Source of the DNA: Lenisia limosa
Taxonomy: Eukaryota; Breviatea
Direction: 5' to 3'
Length of the DNA stretch: 21,194 bases
NCBI GenBank assembly: GCA_001655205.1
Contig: LPNZ01010704.1
Location: 1-21,194, forward strand
Every line of letters begins with the position of its first letter. Position 1 is the first letter of the stretch. Made by a program: the position numbers and the translations under genes. Shown piece after piece: positions 1-8,962 of the stretch. The notes under the pieces were generated by a model that ran no database searches, was not told the origin of the DNA, and saw only the letters and a list, made by a program, of their open reading frames with translations.

Positions 1-91
1 CGGGAGGGGGGCCTGTGTAGGGTTAACATGAGAATAAAAGATAAAAACCATCCACACTTAGTTAGCTCTATCCAGATATTTATTATCCTTC
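1..91. other. Left-edge sequence without recognised gene
   Basis: This is AT-rich sequence between the window edge and the foldback element, with no convincing coding frame. It may be 3' flank of the tepsin-like gene. Confidence 0.5.
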
Positions 92-199
92 AGCATACTT
101 AGGGTTTCTCTATGGTCCGAAAAAGCCCGTAAAAATATCATCGAGGAATTATCGAGAAATTTGGTCTTTTTTGGGACCGTAGGGAAGCCCAAGCATACT
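92..199. mobile_element. Foldback MITE, hAT-like, with perfect 8-bp target-site duplication
   Basis: A 92-bp element (100-191) begins TAGGGTTTCTCTATGGTCC and ends GGACCGTAGGGAAGCCCA, so its ends are imperfect inverted repeats of about 26 bp. It is flanked on both sides by the identical 8 bp AGCATACT (92-99 and 192-199). An 8-bp duplication and TAGGG-type ends are typical of non-autonomous hAT elements. It has no coding capacity. A related copy lies at 4990-5087. Confidence 0.82.
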
Positions 200-213
200 C
201 CCCCCCCCCCCCA

Positions 214-431
214 NNNNNNNNNNNNNNNNNNNNNNNNNNNNNNNNNNNNNNNNNNNNNNNNNNNNNNNNNNNNNNNNNNNNNNNNNNNNNNNNNNNNNNN
301 NNNNNNNNNNNNNNNNNNNNNNNNNNNNNNNNNNNNNNNNNNNNNNNNNNNNNNNNNNNNNNNNNNNNNNNNNNNNNNNNNNNNNNNNNNNNNNNNNNNN
401 NNNNNNNNNNNNNNNNNNNNNNNNNNNNNNN
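214..431. other. Assembly gap (218 N) after a poly-C run
   Basis: N characters replace sequence directly after a run of 13-14 C at about 200-212. The 3' end of the tepsin-like gene is lost here. Confidence 0.99.
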
Positions 432-3094
432 AATGGAAAACATATGCTAATAGTCAAAGTCGTTGTCAAGAAGAAGCCAAGCCCACATGGTAAAACAGTA
501 TTTGAAGAGGCGACGAAGCTGAGGGCCCCGGCAAAGATCGAGGGATCTACTGAGGGTGACGTGGCAGGCGGCGTTGATACTGAGTCAAGCAGGGCTGCGG
601 GGTTATGCCGGTGTGATGGGAACATATAATAGGACGTGGGGCTTACCGGGTACACCTCCGGGAGCAGAAGCATTTGGTCCGCTCGGCAGTAAACGGCTTA
701 AAAGCTACCACGTCAGCATGAGGTAAATGATAGGACAAACGCTATTGACCTCCTACCTTAGAGGCCTTGTCACCAATTGCTGCGTTGTCAACAGCAGTCA
801 ACTCCTTGATCGACTCAGGGTCTTCAATGAAGAAGTCGCAGACAAATTGTCTGTTGGCATGGGGGCGTGCGCAGAGCCAGTCAATCACGTGCAGAGATTT
901 CTATATGTGTCAATAAAATACGATCTATATAAAACATGTAGATATAGCATACCACCATGTCATATCATAAAATAATATTAGTATATCAGATATGTACTAT
1001 CAGATAGTACATATTACCTTGGCAATACTCAATAAATATTCCTGTAGCATATCACAGTTCTTTTTCAACTGCCACTCACCATGCAAGTAATAGGAGTCAT
1101 GTAGTCCAGACGTCTCTCCAGTGCTTCACACACGTATTCAGTCTCAAGTTCTTCTCCCAACTTCTTGATAAGGCCTTGAATTTCGCTGGGTTTCGGCATC
1201 GACCGTCCACCTGCAGAATAATTAGATAGGATGACACAATAGACCACAAATACCAGTTATTTCCAACCCACTTTCTTGGGTCAGTCTCAACACTGCCTGG
1301 TTCTCCAGGAGCCCCGTGCTCTTGGCAAGAGTGGACTCTCCGAAAGTCAATCCCGTCCCGAGGGCACCCGGCGCCGCCTTGGCTGGTTCCTGGTTCGTCC
1401 CCTGCGGCGCGTATCTAAATGCCATTCAGCCCAGAGAAACTCAAGCTCTCCTTCATGTCCAATCATAAGAAGAATGGCCAGAGAGCCCGGCATACCTTGG
1501 GTCAGAGACGATGGTGTCGGCGGGGTTGGTCAGCACCGGGGGCTCCATTTCAGCTGGGGTATCGTCGTCATCAGCCCATCCTCCGCCGGGTCTGCAAATG
1601 TCAAAATGCCTCCAAGGTGTCGTGGGAAACAAACCTTCCGTTGACGTGCTCTTTCTCTGTCAGGCTGGGCTGGTTCATGCCTTGCGAATAATCGCCACTA
1701 GGTGGCAGGTTGGCAGGTTGGACCGCAGTGTTACGCATCATGGCCTTCTTTCGGTCAAGCTCGAACTTGCTGGCTGCCTTCGCTAAAGAATGTCAGCGGT
1801 GTCCATAATTCAATCTTTAAAAAACAAGGTGCTTACGGGAAGCAGTCTGGAATGCAGGGTTGCCAAAGCCGCCAAATGACGACGTCGCATTTGCTGAAGA
1901 AACCCCACCTGACTTTGAATCTGTCTCAGCTGGGTGGGGGGTAAAGGGGGGAAATGAAAGTTAGTGAGAGTATGTACATAGAATGTGAAATAATTTTAAA
2001 ACAATCTGTGATATTATACTTCTCCATCATATCAAATTCGGAACTAGGAATCAAAAAATAAAATAGATAATAAAAATAATTGAGCAGCAAAAAGAATTTT
2101 AATTGGAGTAAAGATAGCAATCGCTCACTAAACACGCAAAAGCAAAGCAAATAGTATCCAAGAAGGAAACTTTAAGCATGTTATACACAAGAACTAAATT
2201 GGTACCCCATTTTACTATCCTCAGTTCCATACTTTCCTCAACACATGAGATCCCATACCTGAAAGCGAAGCAGACTGCACCGAAAGCCCTGGAGTTGGTT
2301 CGGATTTGTTGGTGATGGAACTGAAGGTCCCTCCGTCTGAACCCAAACCACCCATTCCGCCAGATTCTTCCCATTTGGTCTTTTGGTTGTTGACACTGAA
2401 AAGCATCGGTGTCAGAGCCTGTGCGAGGGTCAGACAGCACACCCAAAGAGACTCTCACCTCAGCCTCCTTCCTGACGTCAGCGTTGAAGGCGTCACCATG
2501 AACCGGATCCTGGGGTCCATGGAACACTAAAATGTCAATCTCTGTTATCTATTGTATTTTCATAAGCCTTGTGATTGTCATCCGTTCACTTGATGCTTCT
2601 TTCAGTTCTGCTGTGTGTTCGCGAAGGTCAAGATGGAATTGCATGTGTCCTTTCTGAATGAGGTGCTTCATCATTCTCAAAACCTAATTTGTCATCCATA
2701 TCTCCTCAAAGTATCAGTTAATATTGGTTTTGGGAGAAACGACCATTTATTGAAAAGATAAACGTGTGCGTTGATAAATCCATGAAACCAACCTTGACTT
2801 TGATAAGGGGAGAAGGTTTTTGCAAGCGCTTAAGGAGATACAAAAGGCAGTTACTGCATGACTCTTGTGATTTAAACGTGATTTCTACACAAAGGTTAAG
2901 AGGAAATGCTTGCAGAATGAAAAAAAATATAATAATCCGACATACTGCAAACATCATTATACACAAAACCAGCAGAGGGATTCTGGTCATCTGAAGTTGC
3001 TTTCAGGATTATCTGGTGGAATGAGAGCTAAGCCAACGTGGAGGCAAACCTGGTTATCCTTCTGATTCTCGATAATGCGCTTGGCCTTATCCAT
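432..3094 (-). CDS. TEPSIN: Tepsin-like ENTH-domain protein (AP-4 accessory), 3' end incomplete
   Basis: In animals tepsin binds the AP-4 coat at the trans-Golgi network. Fourteen phase-compatible exons can be chained: 3094-3050, 3012-2946, 2884-2793, 2683-2590, 2526-2459, 2418-2259,  1929-1837, 1782-1635, 1591-1496, 1414-1272, 1210-1080, 900-757, 704-647 and 594 into the N gap, giving about 500 residues. Residues 1-130 look like the tepsin ENTH domain: KATSDDQNPSAGF, NCLLYLLKRL, then GPQDPVHGDAFNADVRKEAE followed by ALTPMLFS, the same order and spacing I recall from animal tepsin. A Gly/Ser/Asn-rich linker follows, with an acidic WADDDDTPAEME patch. Residues about 340-440 form a second helical block (KSLHVIDWL, ending GDKASKLLSRLL) in the position of the tepsin VHS/ENTH-like domain. 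The tail contains SIFAGALSFV, loosely like AP-4-binding motifs; that link is weak. The start is the first ATG, giving MDKAKRII. The stop codon lies in or beyond the gap. The domain call is firm; the tepsin call rests on remembered similarity. Confidence 0.82.
990..1014. repeat. Perfect 12-bp stem inverted repeat
   Basis: ATATGTACTATC is followed, after one base, by its exact reverse complement. It lies in the 179-nt intron (901-1079) of the tepsin-like gene. Confidence 0.85.
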
Positions 3095-3270
3095 TTTGAC
3101 CCCCTGGTAAGAAAAATGCTATTAAGCAGCTTAAATAACCAAAAAAAGCACCTATTTCAAAAAAAATTGCCTGTTTATGTAGTAAGATCTATGGGGTTTA
3201 TATCTTTATTGCGAAAGGTGTTGTAACGTGGTAACTGTCACTGCCTGAACTGTTACTTATAGCTCCCAAG

Positions 3271-4898
3271 ATGATCCCAAGTCTGGCTACTCATCTGCGG
3301 TTAGGATTCCAGGTATGGCTGTCTACCAATACAACAGTACTTGTACATCATCAACCTGGTGCTTTTTTGTTGTCGTCATTAATTTATTGTGCACTAACAA
3401 TTTTAGAGAACCTTCTCAACAGTTAGCTCTTCCACAGTGGGTGTTTGTTGGAATCGTTTTTGTTAACCATCTTAGCCACTGCGGATTCTCTTTGGAAGTC
3501 AAGGGGGCAATGCTGAGTATTTTGGAGGTTGGTTCTATTCAACTGGGTCCACCTACCAACCTTTCTTTCTTCTTTTCTTTCTTTCTTCTGTTATTTTTTG
3601 TTTGTTTTTTTTGGCAAAATCATTGGAGGGTGTTCTTTAAAACTCTTAGAGAACTTCTTTTCACCATGTAGACATGATGAAGGAGCATTGTGATGAAGCT
3701 TCCATCCCTGCAGACGTCATTGACCTGAATGACTGTTTGGGGGGGGGGGGTAAAAAAGCAAATCATTTTGAGGATTTATATATTAGTATTACTTTTGGAG
3801 TTGAATTTATATGACATGCCTTTTTTTACACCGCAGTTGACTGCAGCTCTCTGGCTGACAACAATGAGCTTGTTATCTTTATGTCCTGTTTGGGGGAGGG
3901 GGGTATTGCTGTAGTTGGAATTTTTTTGGTTTATGATGCAGGCGCGGCGAAGGGAGAGCCCCCGTTCTCGGCAAAGGAATTTATGGCGCATCTGGAGAAG
4001 GAGGAAGGAACCCCTTTTCAAGGAAAAACTTGCACTGTTTGTCGACAGGACATAACAAATATCATATTATATTATATTATATCATATTATATCATATATG
4101 CATATCATATCATATCATATCGATATTTAGTGGGGTAAATACAAAAAAAATTAACTATCCATCAAAGTGGAGGCACGCAGAAAGCTGTGTGCACAGAGTT
4201 GTAAGGCAAATGATTGGGTGAATTAATATTATTCTAATATTCAATATCTCTTATCTGCGTGATGGTATGAACAGCTTCGGCCTGACAACCTTGTTTTTTT
4301 TTCTCATTTCTCTATATCCAAGGCAAATGATTTATATTATACTATAATTCAATATCTCTTATCAGCGTGATGGTATGAACAGCTTCGGCCTGACAACCTT
4401 GTTTTTCTTCTCTCATTTCTCTATATCCAAGACAAATGATTAATATTACAAGGCAAATGGGTGAATTAATATTATATACTAGAATCCAATATCTCTTATT
4501 ATAATCAACTTAAGGCAACGATCAGAGTTTTCAATTCTACCCCATGCTAGTTGGTGAAATGACAAACATTTGTTCCATCTGGTCCGATATATAATTGTTC
4601 TTGATAATCATATCATATTGGTAGCTGCTGACCCTTCAGGTTTTCGGTCTTGGGAACAAGAAGACCTACCCCGACACTTTCAACGTTATTGGCAAGAGAG
4701 TTGTTGAGAGAATGGAATGCCTTGGTACACATAGCAGAATCCCACATGTGATGGGTAGGCTGGATTTGTTTCTTCTGTTGCTAATCTTATTTGCCATTGG
4801 TATGACGGTTGCAAGGTGACGAGAAAGCACCAGGTGGATTAGAAAAGGCTTTTGATGGCTTCGTTGAAGACTTTATTCAAAATGTCAAGTTGGAGTAG
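3271..4898 (+). CDS. Stand-alone flavodoxin-domain protein (P450-reductase type FMN domain)
   Basis: This is a predicted FMN-binding electron carrier of about 176 residues with no reductase or haem domain attached. The phase-compatible exons are 3271-3312, 3476-3527, 3672-3749, 3837-3902, 3942-4036, 4640-4754 and 4816-4898. Family motifs appear in order. The FMN phosphate loop is RILFGSQGGNAE. PADVIDLNDC is the usual beta strand after the first helix, CLGEGGAAKGEPP is the second FMN loop, and TVFGLGNKKTYPDTFN corresponds to the VFGLGNxxYxxFN signature of NADPH-cytochrome P450 reductase flavodoxin domains. The protein ends GDEKAPGGLEKAF...NVKLE with a TAG stop. The first exon (MIPSLATHLRLGFQ) is the least certain part, since an overlapping frame there also looks coding. 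The end of exon 3 lies in an 11-G run, so its length could be miscalled. The 603-nt sixth-exon-leading intron is filled with repeats. It is divergent from the tepsin-like gene by about 175 bp. Its redox partner cannot be inferred. Confidence 0.83.
4055..4127. repeat. AT-rich simple repeat (ATATCAT/ATTAT)n
   Basis: The stretch is a run of short ATATCAT and ATTAT units within the intron of the flavodoxin gene, just upstream of the dispersed repeat. It is a low-complexity microsatellite-like tract. Confidence 0.8.
4165..4503 (+). repeat. Dispersed intronic repeat, copy A, with internal tandem units
   Basis: The segment starts with GGAGGCACGCAGAAAGCTGT and contains two near-identical units of about 110-117 bp (starting near 4203 and 4320) plus a partial third (near 4429). 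Each unit carries AAGGCAAATGA, TTCAATATCTCTTATC and GATGGTATGAACAGCTTCGG. It fills much of the 603-nt intron of the flavodoxin gene. The same sequence recurs inverted at about 12243-12395. I see no terminal inverted repeats or target duplication. Confidence 0.85.
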
Positions 4899-4981
4899 TG
4901 TTTTGTGTTTGTAATTGTGTATGTTTCCTCTTTATTTTTCTCTCTGTTTCTGTTGTTTCAATGGTATGTTATTATTCGATT

Positions 4982-5095
4982 TACACATCTAGGGCTTCAC
5001 TTCGGTTCGAAAAATATCTTTAAAATATCGATCATTTTCGAAGATTTTTCGAGAAATTCAGTCTTTTTTCGAAACAAAGTGAAGCCCTACACATT
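4982..5095. mobile_element. Second copy of the foldback MITE
   Basis: This element of about 98 bp begins TAGGGCTTCACTTCGGTTCG and ends TTCGAAACAAAGTGAAGCCC; the arms pair over about 25 bp with few mismatches. The flanks TACACATC (4982-4989) and TACACATT (5088-5095) agree at 7 of 8 positions, as expected for an older target-site duplication. Internal ATATC, TTTTTCGAGAAATT and GTCTTTTTT blocks are shared with the copy at 100-191. It lies between two convergent genes. Confidence 0.8.
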
Positions 5096-5221
5096 ACACT
5101 CGAAGAAATGTATTATACATCACCCAGAATAAATAAGTTTTTAACACTACCTTCTTGATCTAAGTGGTCAGTTGTGAGCAGACAGAAATGCCACCATCCA
5201 AGCAATAACAGTGAACCCAGC

Positions 5222-8200
5222 TCACCGTTTAGACATTGAAGACCCGGACCGGTTCTTTTTGGACACTGCTGGTTCCGGAGTATTCCGTGCAGAGTCCAGT
5301 TCAGACTGAAACATATAAGACCAATGCTGTCATATTTCGATTCCAGCTTTTTCCATTTTAATAATAAATAGCGTCCCACCCACCGCTTCAATCAAAATGT
5401 CAGGATCATGCTGGAAAATGAGATACACATATAGGACTCTTCCAAAAAGACACAAAAGAAAGCGCATACCCTGTTCTTCAGCACCATAAGAATGGCCTCC
5501 TTTTCTTCTTCAGGGATCTCAACATAACCCAACTGCGAGTATTGGCCGTCGAAATAGAAGTTCGTCAAAGCTGAAGATAAGTTCAAATCCGTTATAGCAC
5601 ACCTTTCCACTCTATATCATTCAAGATGACCCCCCCACCTTCATTCGAGTCAACTATTTTCACGAAGTCAGCCTGAGATCGGTCATCCAACAAGTTACCG
5701 CAGAGGTTTAGTACTTGCAGTGTTCGGTTTCCTGTAACGTCAACATATCATTATTACGGTAACAATCTCAAGGTAACCAGAACCGTATTATATATAGGAA
5801 GGAAACAACATAAAGTAACGTAACGAGTCATACGTACCTATTTTATACCAGAAAACAGAGAAAAAAAAAAAATCAAAGAAACAACATGATATCATACGGT
5901 GAAATTATTTTATCAGTGCAATCATAAATTTGAAAACTCGGGCAACTCACCTTGGTTATAAAAAGCACCATCAATCTCAAGAAGCCCGGTTGTAATGTAG
6001 GATGGAGAATTGCTAGGGGTTTCAGGCGTTCTAGGGGGTCAAAAAAAGACATATACAAAGTAAGAGAAAAAAAAGTGAAGTACTAGGTGTGAAATACCAC
6101 AACTTACAATGGGGGTGCCATCTCGGATATGGTAAGCTTGCTAGCATTGTGTGTCAGGACTTTAATACTACATAGTGAGGCATTGAATCCACACCACTTG
6201 CTTACTCCTTGCTCGAAGGCTTTCTCTTACGGTCTGTCGTCTTCTTGTCGGGCTTCTTGTCTGAAAGGATAAACGCAGACCATGAGACATTCAAGAAAGG
6301 AAAGCTGCACTATCAAAGAGGAGTATCAAAGGGTCCACCTTTTGTCTTGAGGCGAGAGCTGCGTTTGGCTTTTGATGCGTCGTTCTCCCGGGCTTCAGCA
6401 GTCAATTTGCGCAATCTATTTGGTCAATTTCTTGATTCACACTTGTGTTACACAATATCCACCAACTTTTGCCTTCTACGCTCCACAACTTCTGCCTTGG
6501 ATAAATGGTAGTACGACATAGCCTGTAGCGTAATAGGGTGCTTTACAGAATTGAACGCCCATTGATTGGACAAGTTGTACAATGAAACTGAGGTCAAGAC
6601 AAAATAAGAATCAAGAGTATACATGGAAGTAAAAAAAACGTAAGTAGAGTTATTTCTTCCATATACCCACCAAAGAGATATTGTGGACGGACTCGTAAGT
6701 TAAACGGTTGTGGAAGAGGGAAAGGGAGGCTGAAATGTTAGCTGGCCCCAAAAAAATAAGTCTCACTTAAAGTGGTATTGGATTTGAGGAGTAGAGCAAT
6801 AGCGTCACCCGTTTGATCCGAAAGCAGGTTGTTGTTGAAGTTTAATGACGTGACCTGAATATCACTACCATAGTCTTATTTGAATCACAAGTAACCCAAT
6901 CTTCTCACAACTGCCGCGCTCTGTTACACAAACCTGTGGGAAGATAGTTTCAAAGGTTGTGAAAAACTGCTTGCCATCTAAAAAATCAGAGGCGAGGGTT
7001 TGAAAGCAGTTTTTTAAAAAACTATGATATTTTACTTTGTAAATTCTGGTCAGCTTTTCGAATTATACATTAGGGTTTTGAGCAAACATAAAGGGGTGAA
7101 TGAAAGCGATCATGTATAAACTTTGCACTGAAGTGGGGAGTCATACCTTCATCAGAAATCATATTGCCTTGAATAGAAAGCGTGGTCATGTTCCAAGAAT
7201 CGTCCTCCTAGAAAAATGAGCAAGAGCACAACATCTCCTCTCAACACAGCACATTACCTCAGGGGCGGAGTGGAGTAACTTCGTCAAGTTTACAGGGCGG
7301 GCTGGAATATCTTCTTCCTCCTCCTCCTCTTGGTCTTCTTCCTCCTCGTCGTCATTATCACTTGCCTCTTCTGCCACTTTATTTGATTCGGTGTCACTTT
7401 TCGGGGCTTCTTCCCCTTCAACAGGCGTTGCAGGCCTTCCAAGACTTGCCTACACCATCACCAACTATCTCAACAAACCATGCTAGTAACAGGTTCCACA
7501 ATATTAGTGACAGTGACTTCGCTTGGTGCTATCAGGCCTGAAAGATGTGAAAAAGCACAAAACATAACAAACTTTCTTGCCTCCTTGCCTCCTCATCTCT
7601 ATCACCGTTCGTGCGGATTGTGATCTAAAAAAAAAAAAGATAAAAGAAGGGTATGAGAAGGAAGCTTACCCAGTCTAATGACAGGGTCCGGAAAGGAATC
7701 TCCGAAATGAGCATCAGAAACTCATCGAAATGGATCTGGCTTGGAAACTCCACGTTATGGAGCCTAAAAAGTAAAGAGAACGCAAACTGTTATAAAGGTT
7801 ACAGGACACCGAAAGAAGAGGAAAAATTATCAAACAAGAAGGCTGCCCATTTACGTTACAGCAGAGATTCCGGCCGCGTCACCAAGACACAAAGACAGAC
7901 ACTTGAGGGTTCCCCTGTCTAGACTGTAGTTCCGAATCACTAGTTCAGAAATGTGCTGCATAGTCAGAAAAAAGGAAACCAGATTGGATTGCGGGGATGA
8001 ACATACAATTCAGCCGATATCCCAGAACCTCCTACCGGGGCATCGGGAACAACAAAAGGCCGAAGTGTGTTTTCAACAAGAGTTGCACTTTTCTTCATTT
8101 TACCACTTTTGGAGTGTTTGGCTGCAACAATAAACAATTGCGCTGTTGTCTTCAAAAAAAAAATCAATTCTGAGCAATAGAGCCCCAAAACCGCTGATAG

Positions 8201-8707
8201 TAGTTGCAGTAGATGCCCATTACAAAACCAACCTCTTGACGTGAGCGGGGCTTCCTTCTTTTCCTCGACAATGGGAGGGGGCGNNNNNNNNNNNNNNNNN
8301 NNNNNNNNNNNNNNNNNNNNNNNNNNNNNNNNNNNNNNNNNNNNNNNNNNNNNNNNNNNNNNNNNNNNNNNNNNNNNNNNNNNNNNNNNNNNNNNNNNNN
8401 NNNNNNNNGCAGCATAATCCATCAACAAATTTCCAGTGTTGTTGTATGGGTCTGACGATGTTAACAAATAATGACACTGTAGATAGGGGGGCGAATGTGA
8501 ACCTACTCTGAGAAGACACCCAATTCCTACCAAAACTCTCAGGCTTAGACTTCTCAAAGAGAGCTTCATTATCTGCCACTAAATAAAGTAAGGAAGAAAA
8601 GAGAAGTGGGTAGTACCATTCCAAATGTTCGGTTCTGGAGTTGGTTGGAAGAGGTCTTCGGGAGTCTGTGGAGGGTCAACCACCTCCACAAGCGGAACTT
8701 TTGGCAT
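5222..8707 (-). CDS. LRRC71: Leucine-rich repeat protein resembling LRRC71
   Basis: About 23 exons on the minus strand join in phase: 8707-8617, 8578-8537, 8502-8409 (runs into a gap), 8283-8233, 8121-8036, 7955-7855, 7763-7670, 7624-7573, 7537-7479, 7449-7258, 7207-7147, 6977-6934, 6854-6767, 6729-6671, 6522-6467, 6415-6339, 6260-6206, 6140-6108, 6030-5951, 5731-5639, 5570-5470, 5410-5384 and 5305-5222, ending in TGA. Irregular leucine-rich repeats are visible: ISELVIRNYSLD, NMTTLSIQGNMISDE, VTSLNFNNNLLSDQTGDAI, LTSLSLFHNRLTYESV and LQVLNLCGNLLDD. A 64-residue exon carries a run of Glu/Asp. After the central repeats comes AEVVERRRQKLRKL followed by a Lys/Arg-rich stretch, which matches the region I remember after the repeats of animal LRRC71. 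LRRC71 is mainly known from ciliated organisms, so a ciliary role is a guess. The start is a clean ATG, MPKVPLVEVV. The leucine-rich repeat call is firm and the LRRC71 assignment moderate. Confidence 0.72.
8284..8408. other. Assembly gap (125 N) in the LRRC71-like gene
   Basis: The gap lies beside GGGAGGGGGCG and removes coding sequence and at least one splice junction between the third and fourth recognised exons. Confidence 0.99.
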
Positions 8708-8962
8708 ATTTATAATAGATATGTGGTTGTTGTTGTTTTGATAAGTGGGAGAGGGGCGAAAAGCGAAAAAAACTGATAAAAAGGTAATCAAAGTCAGGGG
8801 GTTTATATACCTTTACCTTTGTTTCTGGAAAAGCCTCTCCTGAGCCTCTTTTCCCTTTATTTAAAGAAGGAAGTATTTGAAGAAGAAAGATCTAACTATT
8901 TTATGGATTGAGTTGATCGTTGTACGTGTCGCCCATCTGTTCAAACCATTTGTAACGCAACA

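Noticed and set aside
138-673. Long frames spanning the first N gap on both strands
   Set aside because: They are open only because N codons are not stops. Only the part at 432-594 on the minus strand is supported by splicing into the tepsin-like gene.
2099-2527. A 142-codon frame containing CQQPKDQMGRIW in the tepsin-like gene
   Set aside because: The neighbouring frame with ALTPMLFS uses an acceptor giving a 40-nt intron and continues the ENTH pattern. The longer frame is read-through of introns in the wrong frame.
4030-4221. Similar peptides AESCVHRVVRQM (plus strand) and AESCVQRVVRQM (minus strand, near 12323-12395) as a conserved small protein
   Set aside because: Both are translations of the same dispersed repeat within introns. 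Conservation reflects the repeat, not coding.
8475-8502. A 28-nt intron choice in the LRRC71-like gene
   Set aside because: A 34-nt intron (8503-8536) with donor GTTTTG joins in the same frame and fits better with the other short introns. The shorter option cannot be excluded.
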